Of a DNA stretch of 64,000 bases, positions 1 to 7,936 are shown one piece after another. Source of the DNA: Actinomycetospora lutea (lineage in GTDB: Bacteria; Actinomycetota; Actinomycetes; Mycobacteriales; Pseudonocardiaceae). Numbering within the stretch: the stretch's first letter is position 1; each line of letters begins with the position of its first letter. A program made the position numbers and the translations under genes. The notes beneath the pieces are model-generated. The model made no database searches, had not been told where the DNA came from, and worked only from the letters and a program-made list of their open reading frames with translations. Location: positions 1 through 64,000 of the forward strand of contig NZ_JAQZAL010000033.1 in assembly GCF_028737205.1 (NCBI RefSeq), in the 5' to 3' direction.

Positions 1-145
1 TGCTCGCCAGCCTCGTGCTCTGGTCCCGGTCGTGATCCAAGAGACACGCCCTAGGTAACCATGCGGAAATCTCTTCGGTGTCGCCCACGTCCCGGGTGAC
101 CGGGATAGAAGATGCCCTCTCCGCTCGCGCCCGCCGCGCCGAACG

Positions 146-1185
146 GTGGGCGCTGCTGGCGCTGCTCGCTCGCTGACGACGATCAAGAGACTGCGGGAGT
201 GTCGGCGCGCCACGCTGACGGGGACCGGGAACCCGGTTCTGCGCACCGCCAGTGGTGGACGAAGCGGCTACGCCGGGCTCGCGACGTGCGGGAGCGTGTG
301 GGCGTGCCCGTGCTGTGCCGGGAAGATTCGCTTCGCGTCGGGCCTCCAAGCTCGCGACCGTGATGGAGGCGGTGCAGGCCGCGGGCGGCGTCATGGACTT
401 CACGACCTACACCGTTCGGAACCACAAGGGGCACCGGCTCCGCGACGTCTGGGACGCGGTCTCCGCGGCGTGGCGGGCTGTGACCGGCGGCGAGGAATGC
501 ATGCGCGACAAGGACGGACTACTCGGCTGGGCGCGCATCGTCGAGATCACCCACACCGCGCGGGCCGTATGGCACGTCCACGCGCATGTGATCTACGCCT
601 GGGCGTCGGCCGTGTCCGAGCGGCACTCCGCGTGAGTCGCGATGCACTCCTGGCGCCGCTGGGACCGCGCGCTGCGCCGCGACGGGTTCGACAGCACCCC
701 GGCCCGTGGCGTCGACACCCGCCGGGTTGTCGACGGCGACGAGGGCCTGGCCGGCTACTTCGGGAAGGCCGCGCTCGAGCTCACCTCGACCTTCACGAAG
801 AACTCGCGGTCCGGGCGCTCGCCGTTCGCCCTGCTCCGGGACGCGACCGAGACCTACCAGGTCGACGACGTCGAGCTGTGGCGCGAATACGAGGACGCGA
901 ACCACGGCCGGAAACAGCTCACGTGGAGCCTCGGCCGGATGGACCTGCGCCGCTTTCGCCGGGCTCGGACGTGAACAGTCCGATGAGGAGATCGCCGCCG
1001 AGGAGATCGGCGGGGACGATGCGGTCGCGCTCATCGGTGACATCTGGATGATGATCAGCCGCGGCCGCCGTCAGGCCCGAGCTCCTGGCCGTCACTGACG
1101 AGGGCGGGATCGCCGCCGCGGTCGCGTGGCTCGACGAGCGCGGACTCGACTGGCAGTGGTGCCGACCCGCCGTGCGCGATCTTGG
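146..1185 (+). pseudogene. decayed pSAM2/RepSA-type plasmid replication initiator
   Basis: Pieces of one replication initiator protein can be read in succession by changing frame. The first (from 146) carries the CGSVWACPCC cysteine motif typical of RepSA-like initiators of actinomycete integrative elements. The second (about 310-635) reads NHKGHRLRDVWDAV and an HVHAHV stretch matching the HUH metal-binding motif, and ends in a stop. The third (642-974) holds a YFGK motif and a TWSLGRMDL region. A fourth (about 960-1180) gives the acidic tail with an AVAWLDERGLDW segment. At least three frame changes and one internal stop make it non-functional as read. It suggests that this part of the window came from an AICE-type element. 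Confidence 0.8.
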
Positions 1186-1287
1186 GACGCGCGCGCCCGC
1201 CACGGGTGCGCGACGAGGCCCGGGCGGTGCTGGGCGGTGGTTGTGTCTGATGCAGTCGGTCGGGCGAGGCCAGGGCGGTTCTCGCGC

Positions 1288-1587
1288 CTACTGGCCCGGC
1301 CTGTTCTCCAGCTCAAGGATGTGGCGCTGCTCGTGGTGATCGAGATAGTCGCTCAGCTTGAAGTCCGCAGTCTCGGGCATGATCGTGTTGATGGCCCTAA
1401 GGGTCTGGAAGGCGACGAAGTGAACCGCATGAGCGACGGCCCGTGACCCATGTCGTTGCTCGAGGTGGGCGAGAGTCGCCTCGATCTGTGGGACGCCGGT
1501 GGTCCCTTCATCGGCCTTCTGGTCGGGGAGCGTGGCCCGCAGGATCGCGAAGCTCGCGCGGACAACGGAAACGTCGATCTCGGTCAT
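1288..1587 (-). CDS. hypothetical protein, 99 aa
   Basis: An ATG start (MTEIDVSVV) opens a 99-residue acidic, mostly helical protein with a KADEGTTGVPQIEATLAHLEQRHG region and no membrane segment or signal peptide. The amphipathic composition looks coding, but I recognise no family. It sits alone between the dead replication initiator and the nuclease gene, so the neighbourhood gives no job. Confidence 0.5.
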   Translation of the reverse strand: MTEIDVSVVRASFAILRATLPDQKADEGTTGVPQIEATLAHLEQRHGSRAVAHAVHFVAFQTLRAINTIMPETADFKLSDYLDHHEQRHILELENRPGQ

Positions 1588-1752
1588 CGGCAGAGCCTTG
1601 CGCGGCTGGCGTCCCGTGGTCACCCCGCCGATCGGGTCGTCGCCTCTGCCACCGATCGACGTCGCCGACCAGCCGCAGAGTGACGACCGCGGCCCCGACC
1701 CCGGTCGGTGACCAGGGCCGGGGCTTGTCAACGTGGGCCCGTCGAGCGCGAG

Positions 1753-2511
1753 TCAGCACCACCACTTGCGGGCGCAGTATCCGCCGGTCAGAGCGCCGTC
1801 GGGCATGTTCCGGTCGCCGTCGTTGTCGACATCCACATCGACGTCGCCGGTGGGACCAGGCCTCGATGAGCAGTCTCGGCCGCTGTACTGGTCCTCCTCG
1901 CGGAGCTCGGCCACGACGGTGTCGGAGGCGTCGTTCCGGCCCTGATAGACGCCGGTGTGGTAGGCGCCGACCATGTACTTCCCAAAGTCCTGCGGGGCCA
2001 GGGACGGCGTCGAGCGGTAAGCGAGGGCGACGTACCTAAGCTCCCTGCCGTAGCGGTCCTTGTCGACTCCGGGCTCGCGGGTCAGGGTGACGATCCGCTC
2101 CGGGCTGCCCACGGAGCTCTGCGCCGCGGCGGTGGCGTCGCGTCCGCCGGCTGTGTCAGCTTCACAGCTGTCGATGCCGAGCACCCGGATGCGCCGGGCT
2201 CCCACCTCGAAGGTGTCGCCATCGACCACGCGCGTCACTGTGACCTGCTCTGCGCCGGGTGGCAGCGCGGGGTTCGCAGAGGCTCTCGCCGGGTTCGGGT
2301 TGGTTACCGAATTGGACACGACGGGCGCCGCCGCCGGAGTAGCCGCTCGAACAGGTATTGGCGCCTTGTTCGCCCCGACGATTGACCCGATGACGACGAG
2401 GACGACGAACACTCCGGTCGTCCATAGGAAGATCTTCTTCAGTGACTTGCCGAGGGGTTCCTTGGCCGGAGCCTTCTCGTCTAGCTGGTGGCGAGGTTCG
2501 CGGTTCGTCAT
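1753..2511 (-). CDS. membrane-anchored thermonuclease-family (SNase-like) protein
   Basis: The protein has 252 residues. A single membrane segment near residues 25-45 (IFLWTTGVFVVLVVIGSIVG) is followed by a Pro/Ala-rich linker, then a staphylococcal-nuclease-like fold: VVDGDTFEV, RIRVLGIDSCE and DRYGRELRYV, the last holding the expected catalytic Arg. The usual Pro-Glu after GID is Cys-Glu here. The tail is Asp-rich and ends in DGALTGGYCARKWWC, giving a Cys pair that may form a disulfide outside the cell. The ATG at 2511 is preferred over an upstream TTG because an AAGGGG lies about 7 bases before it. A paralogue with the same tail lies at 46434. Expected role: extracytoplasmic, probably calcium-dependent nuclease; activity is inferred. 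Confidence 0.75.
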   Translation of the reverse strand: MTNREPRHQLDEKAPAKEPLGKSLKKIFLWTTGVFVVLVVIGSIVGANKAPIPVRAATPAAAPVVSNSVTNPNPARASANPALPPGAEQVTVTRVVDGDTFEVGARRIRVLGIDSCEADTAGGRDATAAAQSSVGSPERIVTLTREPGVDKDRYGRELRYVALAYRSTPSLAPQDFGKYMVGAYHTGVYQGRNDASDTVVAELREEDQYSGRDCSSRPGPTGDVDVDVDNDGDRNMPDGALTGGYCARKWWC

Positions 2512-2694
2512 CAGTGGGCCCCTTGGGTGCAACGCCGTATGAGCGCGGGTCGACGTCGATCACCGCCGGTGCCCGTGGGTACGCGCGGGCCGAGGTTCCG
2601 CGCCGAGCAGCGCAACCTCAGCCGTGGATCACTTCGACATTGCTGTCGGTGACGTTGTGCGGGCCGTTACGGGTTCCGTTGAGGTTCCCCGCGC

Positions 2695-3060
2695 TCAACG
2701 GCAAATCTTCTGGTCGTCGAGCCGAATCCACTCTTCGTCCATGCCGATGCGGAAGGGCGCCCAGTTGGCACCCGACGAGGCGAGAACCGGGACGAGATCG
2801 GCGAACAGCTCGTGATCTGGGGCGGCGTCGTAGTCGTCACGGTCGAGCCTGAACGTTTCGCCGAGGACCTGCCACGGGTCGTGTCGCAGGTCGAGGATCG
2901 ACGCGGAGTCGGGGACCTCAGTGCGGTACACCGCGGGGCCACCGAAGCCAGGCGTTGTCGTGTACCACTCGGCTCGCGCACGGGAAGGCGTCCAGAAGCT
3001 GCCCCGACCGAAATACCGGGTGTCGACCGAGGTCGCCCGCCACAGGACGGTCGTGGTCAC
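2695..3060 (-). CDS. hypothetical protein, 121 aa, possible ADP-ribosyltransferase-like fold
   Basis: GTG start overlapping the stop of the upstream 65-aa gene (GTGA), so the two are probably translationally coupled. The N-terminus reads LWRATSVDTRYFGRGSFWT followed by PSRARAEWY, the pattern of an Arg strand followed by a Gly-Phe-x-Thr/Ser segment and an Ala-x-Tyr helix seen in some ADP-ribosyltransferase-like and RES-type toxins. The rest is acidic. This similarity is by eye only. A plain hypothetical protein is equally possible. Confidence 0.45.
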   Translation of the reverse strand: MTTTVLWRATSVDTRYFGRGSFWTPSRARAEWYTTTPGFGGPAVYRTEVPDSASILDLRHDPWQVLGETFRLDRDDYDAAPDHELFADLVPVLASSGANWAPFRIGMDEEWIRLDDQKICR

Positions 3061-3254
3061 TGAGCATCGCCCTGCATCAGCTGGGCGTGCGCTCGCCGCT
3101 CCTCCTTACGGTATCGGCGCACGCGTTCAAGAGCTGTCACGAGACCAGCCGCGCGGTCAGCGGGTGTCCGGTCGGGGTTGATGTAGATCGTGGTGACCGC
3201 GGGGTCGCGGACGTCGATCGGGCCTCGTCGTGGTGCGGGTCCTGCGCGTTCCAC
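3057..3254 (-). CDS. small hypothetical protein, 65 aa
   Basis: A short GTG-started basic and helical protein, with a TTIYINPDRTP strand followed by a helix ALERVRRYRKEERRAHAQL. It overlaps the start of the next gene by four bases. The tight coupling with the 121-aa gene suggests a two-gene unit, possibly a small partner protein or antitoxin, but no family is recognised. Confidence 0.4.
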   Translation of the reverse strand: MERAGPAPRRGPIDVRDPAVTTIYINPDRTPADRAAGLVTALERVRRYRKEERRAHAQLMQGDAQ

Positions 3255-3481
3255 GCCGCTGACCAGCCCAGACAGCGCGCGCTTGTTCGCCCGGTGGCGA
3301 GAGCCCGATGTGTCGGACGGGGACGACGTCAGCGGGCGGTGTGAGGTGGCTCGGTGGTTCTAGGAGCCGTTCGCGCGGCCGCACTCAAGAGCGCGGCCTC
3401 GACGAGCTCGGGCTCCGCGCCGCCGGCCCAGTTCGCTGCACTGGTGGCCGAGGTCCAGGAGGCCTCGTACTGCTCCCACGG

Positions 3482-4438
3482 TCAGCAGAAGTCCCGGTGG
3501 CCCGAGAGGTGGCAGACAGCCCAGCGCTGGGCGGCGGTCACGGGGTTGGGGCGGTCGCCCTGGTCCTCGTAGCGCCACTGGCACGGGTTCTGGGCGGAGA
3601 TGGCGTCGAAGTCGCATCCGTAGGGGTTGGCGCTGCTGGTGACGCCTTCCCGGTAGCCGGTCGGGCACGTCTCGAGCTCAGTCGAGCAGCGGCTGGGGTC
3701 CGCGTCGTTGCCCTGCACGTCGCACTCCGGGGTCTGGAGCCCGTCGCCGACGAAGGAGTCCTCGCATTCGAAGGGCACGGCGCGCGAGCCCGAGGGAGAG
3801 CGTCCGGTGGGTGTTGTGGCCGTGGCCGTCCGCTGTCCGGTGCCGACGAACGCGACGCGTCCGGTCTCGGTGAGTCCGATGCCGTAGTCGCCGGACGCGT
3901 AGAGATAGTCGACCTCGGGTCGCGGCTGGGGCGGGAGGCGCAAGGCCTCGAGCAACCCGACGCGGACCACCTCAGGAGAGAGGCGTGTCCGCAACGTCGA
4001 CCACCAGGCAGCGGTGGCCTCGGGGGCGTACACCGCTCGCACAGCAGACATGTCGTTGGCTTCGAGAGCCGAGTACAGGCGCCGCGCTCCGTCGCTCGCG
4101 GGTGACGGCAACGGACGCCCATCGCTGTCGACGGTCGCCGGACCGACCTGCTGCGGCGGAGCTGTCGGCCCGGCGGAAGCTGTCGCCGAGGAGGCGACCG
4201 GAGCCGGCGTGGACGTCGACGCGGCAGTCAGCCACCACACCCCGCCGACGGCGACCACCAGTGTCGCCACCGCCACTGTCCCGATCAGCCTTGCCCGCGC
4301 TGGTCGGCGCGGTGTGGTGCTCGGTGCGGCACCAGGCGGCGGAACTCCTGCTGCGCCCTTCCCGGATGGCCGGAGCAGCGGCTCCGTGGGCGGGTCGCCG
4401 GCGCCAGGCCTACGAGCCTCTTGATGTATTTCCTTCAA
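3482..4438 (-). CDS. single-pass membrane protein with secreted Cys-rich C-terminal domain
   Basis: 318 residues. A cytoplasmic Pro-rich N-terminus of about 48 residues is followed by one membrane helix (about 50-72, LIGTVAVATLVVAVGGVWWL), a Thr/Pro/Ala linker, a region at 115-170 resembling the helix-rich NTF2-like folds often found in anchored proteins (LYSALEANDMSAVRAVYAPE), and a tail with ten Cys between about 224 and 318, ending FC. The even number of Cys suggests disulfides outside the cell. It lies downstream of the surface-protein gene on the same strand but after a strong terminator, so it is probably transcribed separately. No known family is recognised. Confidence 0.6.
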   Translation of the reverse strand: MKEIHQEARRPGAGDPPTEPLLRPSGKGAAGVPPPGAAPSTTPRRPARARLIGTVAVATLVVAVGGVWWLTAASTSTPAPVASSATASAGPTAPPQQVGPATVDSDGRPLPSPASDGARRLYSALEANDMSAVRAVYAPEATAAWWSTLRTRLSPEVVRVGLLEALRLPPQPRPEVDYLYASGDYGIGLTETGRVAFVGTGQRTATATTPTGRSPSGSRAVPFECEDSFVGDGLQTPECDVQGNDADPSRCSTELETCPTGYREGVTSSANPYGCDFDAISAQNPCQWRYEDQGDRPNPVTAAQRWAVCHLSGHRDFC

Positions 4439-4726
4439 CGGTCCCCCCCTGGATGCACCGCTCGTCGTTGCGTTCGCTCGGCGCGTTACTCGCGCGGTCG
4501 CATCTGTGCTGGTTGGCGTGGCCCGGGATCAGGGACGCTGCCGTGCCCTCCGCGACGGTGAGAACGAGAAGCGATCGATATGGAGGCTCGTCTCCCCTGG
4601 TAGATGCGCGACGCCAGCGGGCAGAGAGTGCTGGCGCTGGAGGCTTGGCCGGCAGCTACGGGCCTCCGGCCAGCCGCAGAACAGCCCACCTCCGCTGTCA
4701 CCGCCCTCGCGACACCTCCCCCGCGG

Positions 4727-4761
4727 CTCTGCCCGGCGCCCTCCGGGAGCGCCGGGCAGAG
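4727..4761 (-). terminator. strong hairpin terminator after surface protein A
   Basis: Perfect 13-bp stem CTCTGCCCGGCGC / GCGCCGGGCAGAG with a 9-base loop, placed 12 bases past the stop codon of the gene ending at 4773. No long T run follows. The rest of the 4439-4772 gap shows no credible gene and presumably holds the promoter of the 318-aa gene. Confidence 0.8.
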
Positions 4762-4772
4762 GTGGGTGTCGG

Positions 4773-5702
4773 TCACGGCGCGCTGCGGCGGCGGTACCAG
4801 ATGTAGCCGCCGGCGCCCAGGGCGCTGACCCCAAGGGCTCCCGCAGCGATCGGCACGACCGGCGTCGTCGCCTCCGGGCCGTCACCGGCGGCGACCCCTC
4901 CCTCCGGGTACGCGGCGTCCTGAACGTCGGTCGGGGACGGCTCGCCCTGCTCCTCGCCGGCCTGTACGACCTCGACACGCTCGACCTCCTGCCCGTCGGA
5001 ACCGCACCGCACCGCGGTGCCGTCGCTGTAGACCACCCAGCGACCGCCGTTCCACAGGTACACCGACCTCGGGTACACGTTCGTCTGCTGATTGATGATC
5101 ACCGGCCGGCTCACCACCGTCGGCTCCGACGGGGTCGACGGTCCGCCGTTGCCGCCGCCGGTGCCGCCGCCGGTGCCGCCGCCGGTGCCGCCGCCGGTGC
5201 GGGCGCCGTTGCCGCCGCCGTTGCCGCCGCCGTTGCCGCCGCCGTTGCCGCCGCCGTTGCCGTTGCCGCCGCCGCCGGGGCTCGGGCAGTGTTCGCGGGC
5301 TTCGGTGAGCTCGCGGATGGCTTCCTGGAGGGGGTTGTTTGCGGCGTTCTGTGCAGCGAAGAGCCGGGTCTGCTTCTCGACGGCTCGCTGCGCGGTGAGT
5401 CGGGCGGCCTCGATGTCGGCGGCGGTGGCGTTGTCGTCGGCCTGGAGTCGTCGGTACTCGGCCTGAGCGTCGGCCACGACGAGCTTCTGACGCTTGTACG
5501 CAGCGACGGCCTCCCGGAGGGCGGCCTGGCGCTGGTCGACCACGCGCTGGGCCGACACGACCTCCGGGCACTGCGCTGTGATGGGCGACGAGGCGGGTGA
5601 TTCGGCGGAGGCGACGCCGGCGCCGAGGGGCAGCAGCACGCCGGCGGTCAGGGCCCCGCCGAGCAGGACGCGGTAGCGGAACGGCAGGTAACGCTGGGAC
5701 AT
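4773..5702 (-). CDS. surface protein A: secreted coiled-coil protein with C-terminal membrane anchor
   Basis: 309 residues from ATG 5702, preceded by GAGGAG. Signal peptide at 1-34 (YRVLLGGALTAGVLLPLGAG, cut near ASA). A helical coiled-coil region with Cys45 and Cys139 spans about 45-139, then a Gly/Asn/Thr low-complexity linker (143-190). A compact domain contains YLWNGGRWVVYSDGTAVRCG. A C-terminal segment ATTPVVPIAAGALGVSALGAG is followed by YIWYRRRSAP. That ending (hydrophobic helix plus Arg tail) has the layout of a cell-wall sorting signal but lacks LPXTG. It is paralogous to the gene at 7937, which overlaps a class F sortase. Probable role: cell-surface structural or adhesive protein; the function itself is unknown. 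Confidence 0.75.
   Translation of the reverse strand: MSQRYLPFRYRVLLGGALTAGVLLPLGAGVASAESPASSPITAQCPEVVSAQRVVDQRQAALREAVAAYKRQKLVVADAQAEYRRLQADDNATAADIEAARLTAQRAVEKQTRLFAAQNAANNPLQEAIRELTEAREHCPSPGGGGNGNGGGNGGGNGGGNGGGNGARTGGGTGGGTGGGTGGGNGGPSTPSEPTVVSRPVIINQQTNVYPRSVYLWNGGRWVVYSDGTAVRCGSDGQEVERVEVVQAGEEQGEPSPTDVQDAAYPEGGVAAGDGPEATTPVVPIAAGALGVSALGAGGYIWYRRRSAP
5150..5280. repeat. 12-bp tandem units encoding the Gly-rich linker
   Basis: Inside surface protein A, units of the types gtgccgccgccg and ttgccgccgccg (top strand) recur in tandem, encoding GGGT and GGGN blocks. Because the unit is a multiple of three, slippage would change linker length without breaking the frame. Confidence 0.8.
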
Positions 5703-5818
5703 CAGCTCTCCTCGTGCCTCGTCCGCAGCCGTGCTCGGCGGCGGTGACGGGGGTAGGAGCAGCGGGCCCGGGTGGCTCGCACACTTTCTCGAGAACTTCT
5801 TCCAAGATTTTTCCGCGG
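5703..5818 (-). promoter_or_regulatory. 116-bp upstream element shared with surface protein B (copy A)
   Basis: Read on the minus strand from CCGCGGAA down to the ATG, this stretch aligns along its whole length with 7821-7936 upstream of surface protein B. Shared blocks are CTCGAGAAAG, TGTGCGAG, GTCACCGCC followed by GCCGAGCACGG, and the GAGGAG ribosome-binding site. Conservation of a non-coding block at both paralogues suggests a common promoter and leader, perhaps read by the ECF sigma factor encoded between them. No -35/-10 pair can be assigned with certainty. Confidence 0.55.
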
Positions 5819-6299
5819 ATGTCGGCCCCGCCGTCTCGGACCCGGGAGGCGTGACGATCCGATCGCCGGGCCGCGATCGGCCGTCGGTCGCGGTCGGAGC
5901 CACGCCTCGACACGGGCACCGGGTCGAACCTCACCGGAGACCCCCATTGTGGTCGGCGCTCCATGTCGGCCATTGGGAGCAACGTCGGTTCCGGCCAACG
6001 GCGTCTCGACCACCACTCGGCCCGCGTGGGGCGCCGCCGGGCGAGCGGAGGAAACGATCGTGACCGGCGTAGCGATGCGTGGATCACGACTCCGGGGGGA
6101 GCGAGGATGACCGTCGGTCGGCGAGGTCGCGGTCCTGCTCGCGGGAAGCAAGGTGGGACATGCTGGTTGGTTTCGATGCCCGGCACCGTGCGGACACCAC
6201 GACGTGACGGCCCGGGACGGGGCGGGGCGCCCTGAGCTTCCTCGCTCTGACTCCGCTGCTGCACCCGCTGGCCGACACGGGCTCGGCACGGCTGTCGAC
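5819..6299. other. divergent intergenic region
   Basis: This is the remainder of the roughly 600-bp gap between surface protein A (leftward) and the ECF sigma factor (rightward). Short reading frames exist on both strands but show only frame-shadow composition. It should hold the sigma factor promoter. I see no convincing hairpin or repeat here. Confidence 0.4.
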
Positions 6300-7748
6300 A
6301 TGTCGTCGCCGACCCGGGCGGGCGAAGCGTCCGGAGGCCTTGAGACCGGACCGGTGGCCACGGCCCGTCCGATCGTCGCCGCATCGCGGCCGCGCCTGGT
6401 CCGCACCTCGGTACGCGTGCCCCACCAACGGAAGTCGTCCGACCCGAGGCCGGCCACCGAACCGGTCCTCGTCGAGGACGCGGCGCTGGCGATGGCCGCC
6501 CGGAACAATCCGACGGCGTTCGCGGCCATCTATCGGCGCTACGGCGACGCCTTGCACGACTTCTGTCTCGGGATGTTGCGTGACCCCGACGCGGCCGCCG
6601 ACTGCGTCCAGGACGTGTTCTGCACCGCGGCATCACGGCTCGGGCAGCTGCGCGAGCCCGACAAGCTCCGGCCGTGGCTCTACGCCATCGCACGCCACGA
6701 GGCCCTGGCCCGTCTTCGCCGGCGACGTCGGGAAGAACCCACCGACGACCTGCCCGACTCCGCCAGCGCCGCCGACGGGCCCGAGACGCTGGCTGCGCGG
6801 ACCGAGCTCGTCTCCCTCGTCGCGAAGGCCACCGGTGGGCTCGCCGATCGTGATCGCGCGGTACTCGAGCTGCACTACCAGCACGGTCTGGACGGTCCCG
6901 CCCTCGCGGAGGCCCTGGGTGTCAGCGCCACCAACGCCAACACCCTGGTCTCGCGGCTGCGGACCACCATCGAGCGCTGCCTGGGCGCGACGCTGGTCGC
7001 CCGCCACCACCGCGAGCACTGTCCCGAGCTCGCCGCGCTGCTCGCGGACTGGAACGGTGCGATGACCGTCCTGCTGCGCAAACGGCTCAACCGCCACATC
7101 GAACGCTGCGAATCCTGCAGCCGAGCCCGCCGCGAGCTCGTCACGCCCCAGGCGCTGCTGGCCTCGGCCCCGGTGATCATCCCGGCACCGGCATGGCTCG
7201 GGGATTCGGTCGTGCAGCACGCCACCCCCCTGCTGAAGACCAGCGGGCTGGCCCACCACGGTTGGTGGCCCGCCGGCGTGGGGTCGGGAACGCCCGCCGC
7301 GCTCGCCGCGGTTGCGGCTCCTCTCGTCGCCGCGGCGACCGTCTCTCTCGTCGCGATCGCGCCCCTGACCACCGGTCCAGGCACGGAGGCGACCGCGAGC
7401 CACCCCGCACACGAGATCAGCGCCAGCGCGGTCCCTCGCACCGCAGCGGCCGTGCCGACGATCGCGGCCACCTCGACGTCCACGACTCGGCCTCGCGTCG
7501 TGCCGCCGGCTGTCCGTCGCACGACCGTGAGCGGATCCACCACCCCGCCGAGCGTCGTCGACAGCGGTGGTGAGGGGGGACAGGGCGGCGAAGACCAGGG
7601 CCAGGACGGCGGACAAGGCGGTGACCCCGGCGGCGGCGCAGGCGGGGGCGACGTTCCGGGCGGTCCAGGCGGCGGTGGTGGCGGCGGCGGTGGCGACGGT
7701 GCCGGCGGCGGCGACGGCGGTGGCGGGGGGCTGTTCGGCGGCGGATAG
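6300..7748 (+). CDS. ECF-type RNA polymerase sigma factor fused to zinc-finger, membrane and Gly-rich domains
   Basis: 482 residues from ATG 6300; a shorter start inside the first 70 residues is possible. Sigma region 2 spans about 64-140 (FAAIYRRYGDALHDFCLGML, DAAADCVQDVF, RPWLYAIARHEALARLR). Sigma region 4 spans about 175-228 (LADRDRAVLELHYQHGLDG, LGVSATNANTLVSRLR). Beyond this comes a helical domain with H266-x3-C270-x2-C273 (HIERCESC), like the zinc-binding anti-sigma motif, then a membrane helix (331-355), a Thr/Pro/Ser linker and a Gly-only tail (about 430-482). The layout puts sigma and a built-in anti-sigma-like, membrane-tethered sensor in one chain. It lies between the two surface-protein genes, which share an upstream element and are its likely targets. 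Confidence 0.8.
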   Translation: MSSPTRAGEASGGLETGPVATARPIVAASRPRLVRTSVRVPHQRKSSDPRPATEPVLVEDAALAMAARNNPTAFAAIYRRYGDALHDFCLGMLRDPDAAADCVQDVFCTAASRLGQLREPDKLRPWLYAIARHEALARLRRRRREEPTDDLPDSASAADGPETLAARTELVSLVAKATGGLADRDRAVLELHYQHGLDGPALAEALGVSATNANTLVSRLRTTIERCLGATLVARHHREHCPELAALLADWNGAMTVLLRKRLNRHIERCESCSRARRELVTPQALLASAPVIIPAPAWLGDSVVQHATPLLKTSGLAHHGWWPAGVGSGTPAALAAVAAPLVAAATVSLVAIAPLTTGPGTEATASHPAHEISASAVPRTAAAVPTIAATSTSTTRPRVVPPAVRRTTVSGSTTPPSVVDSGGEGGQGGEDQGQDGGQGGDPGGGAGGGDVPGGPGGGGGGGGGDGAGGGDGGGGGLFGGG

Positions 7749-7820
7749 CGAGCCGCTTCCGGTTCGGCCAGCCCGGGGGCAGCCACCCGACCGCACTCAC
7801 CGTGACTCCGAGAGCTCCCC

Positions 7821-7936
7821 CCGCGGAAGTCGTCGAGAAAGTCCTCGAGAAAGGTGTGCGAGTCGCTGGGGTCCGCCGCTCTTACCCGTGTCACCGCCAC
7901 CGAGCACGGTCGCGGGACGAGCCGCGAGGAGACCCG
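7821..7936 (+). promoter_or_regulatory. 116-bp upstream element shared with surface protein A (copy B)
   Basis: This copy runs from CCGCGGAA to the ATG at 7937 and matches 5703-5818 (other strand) at the same length, including CTCGAGAAAGG, TGTGCGAG, GTCACCGCC followed by ACCGAGCACGG, and a CGAGGAG ribosome-binding site. It is most simply a duplicated promoter plus leader. Confidence 0.55.

Noticed and set aside
2060-2542. Plus-strand frame over the first nuclease
   Set aside because: It is antisense to a gene with clear nuclease motifs and has no family of its own.
5092-5466. Pro-rich plus-strand frame across the Gly repeats
   Set aside because: It is the antisense of the Gly-rich linker of surface protein A.
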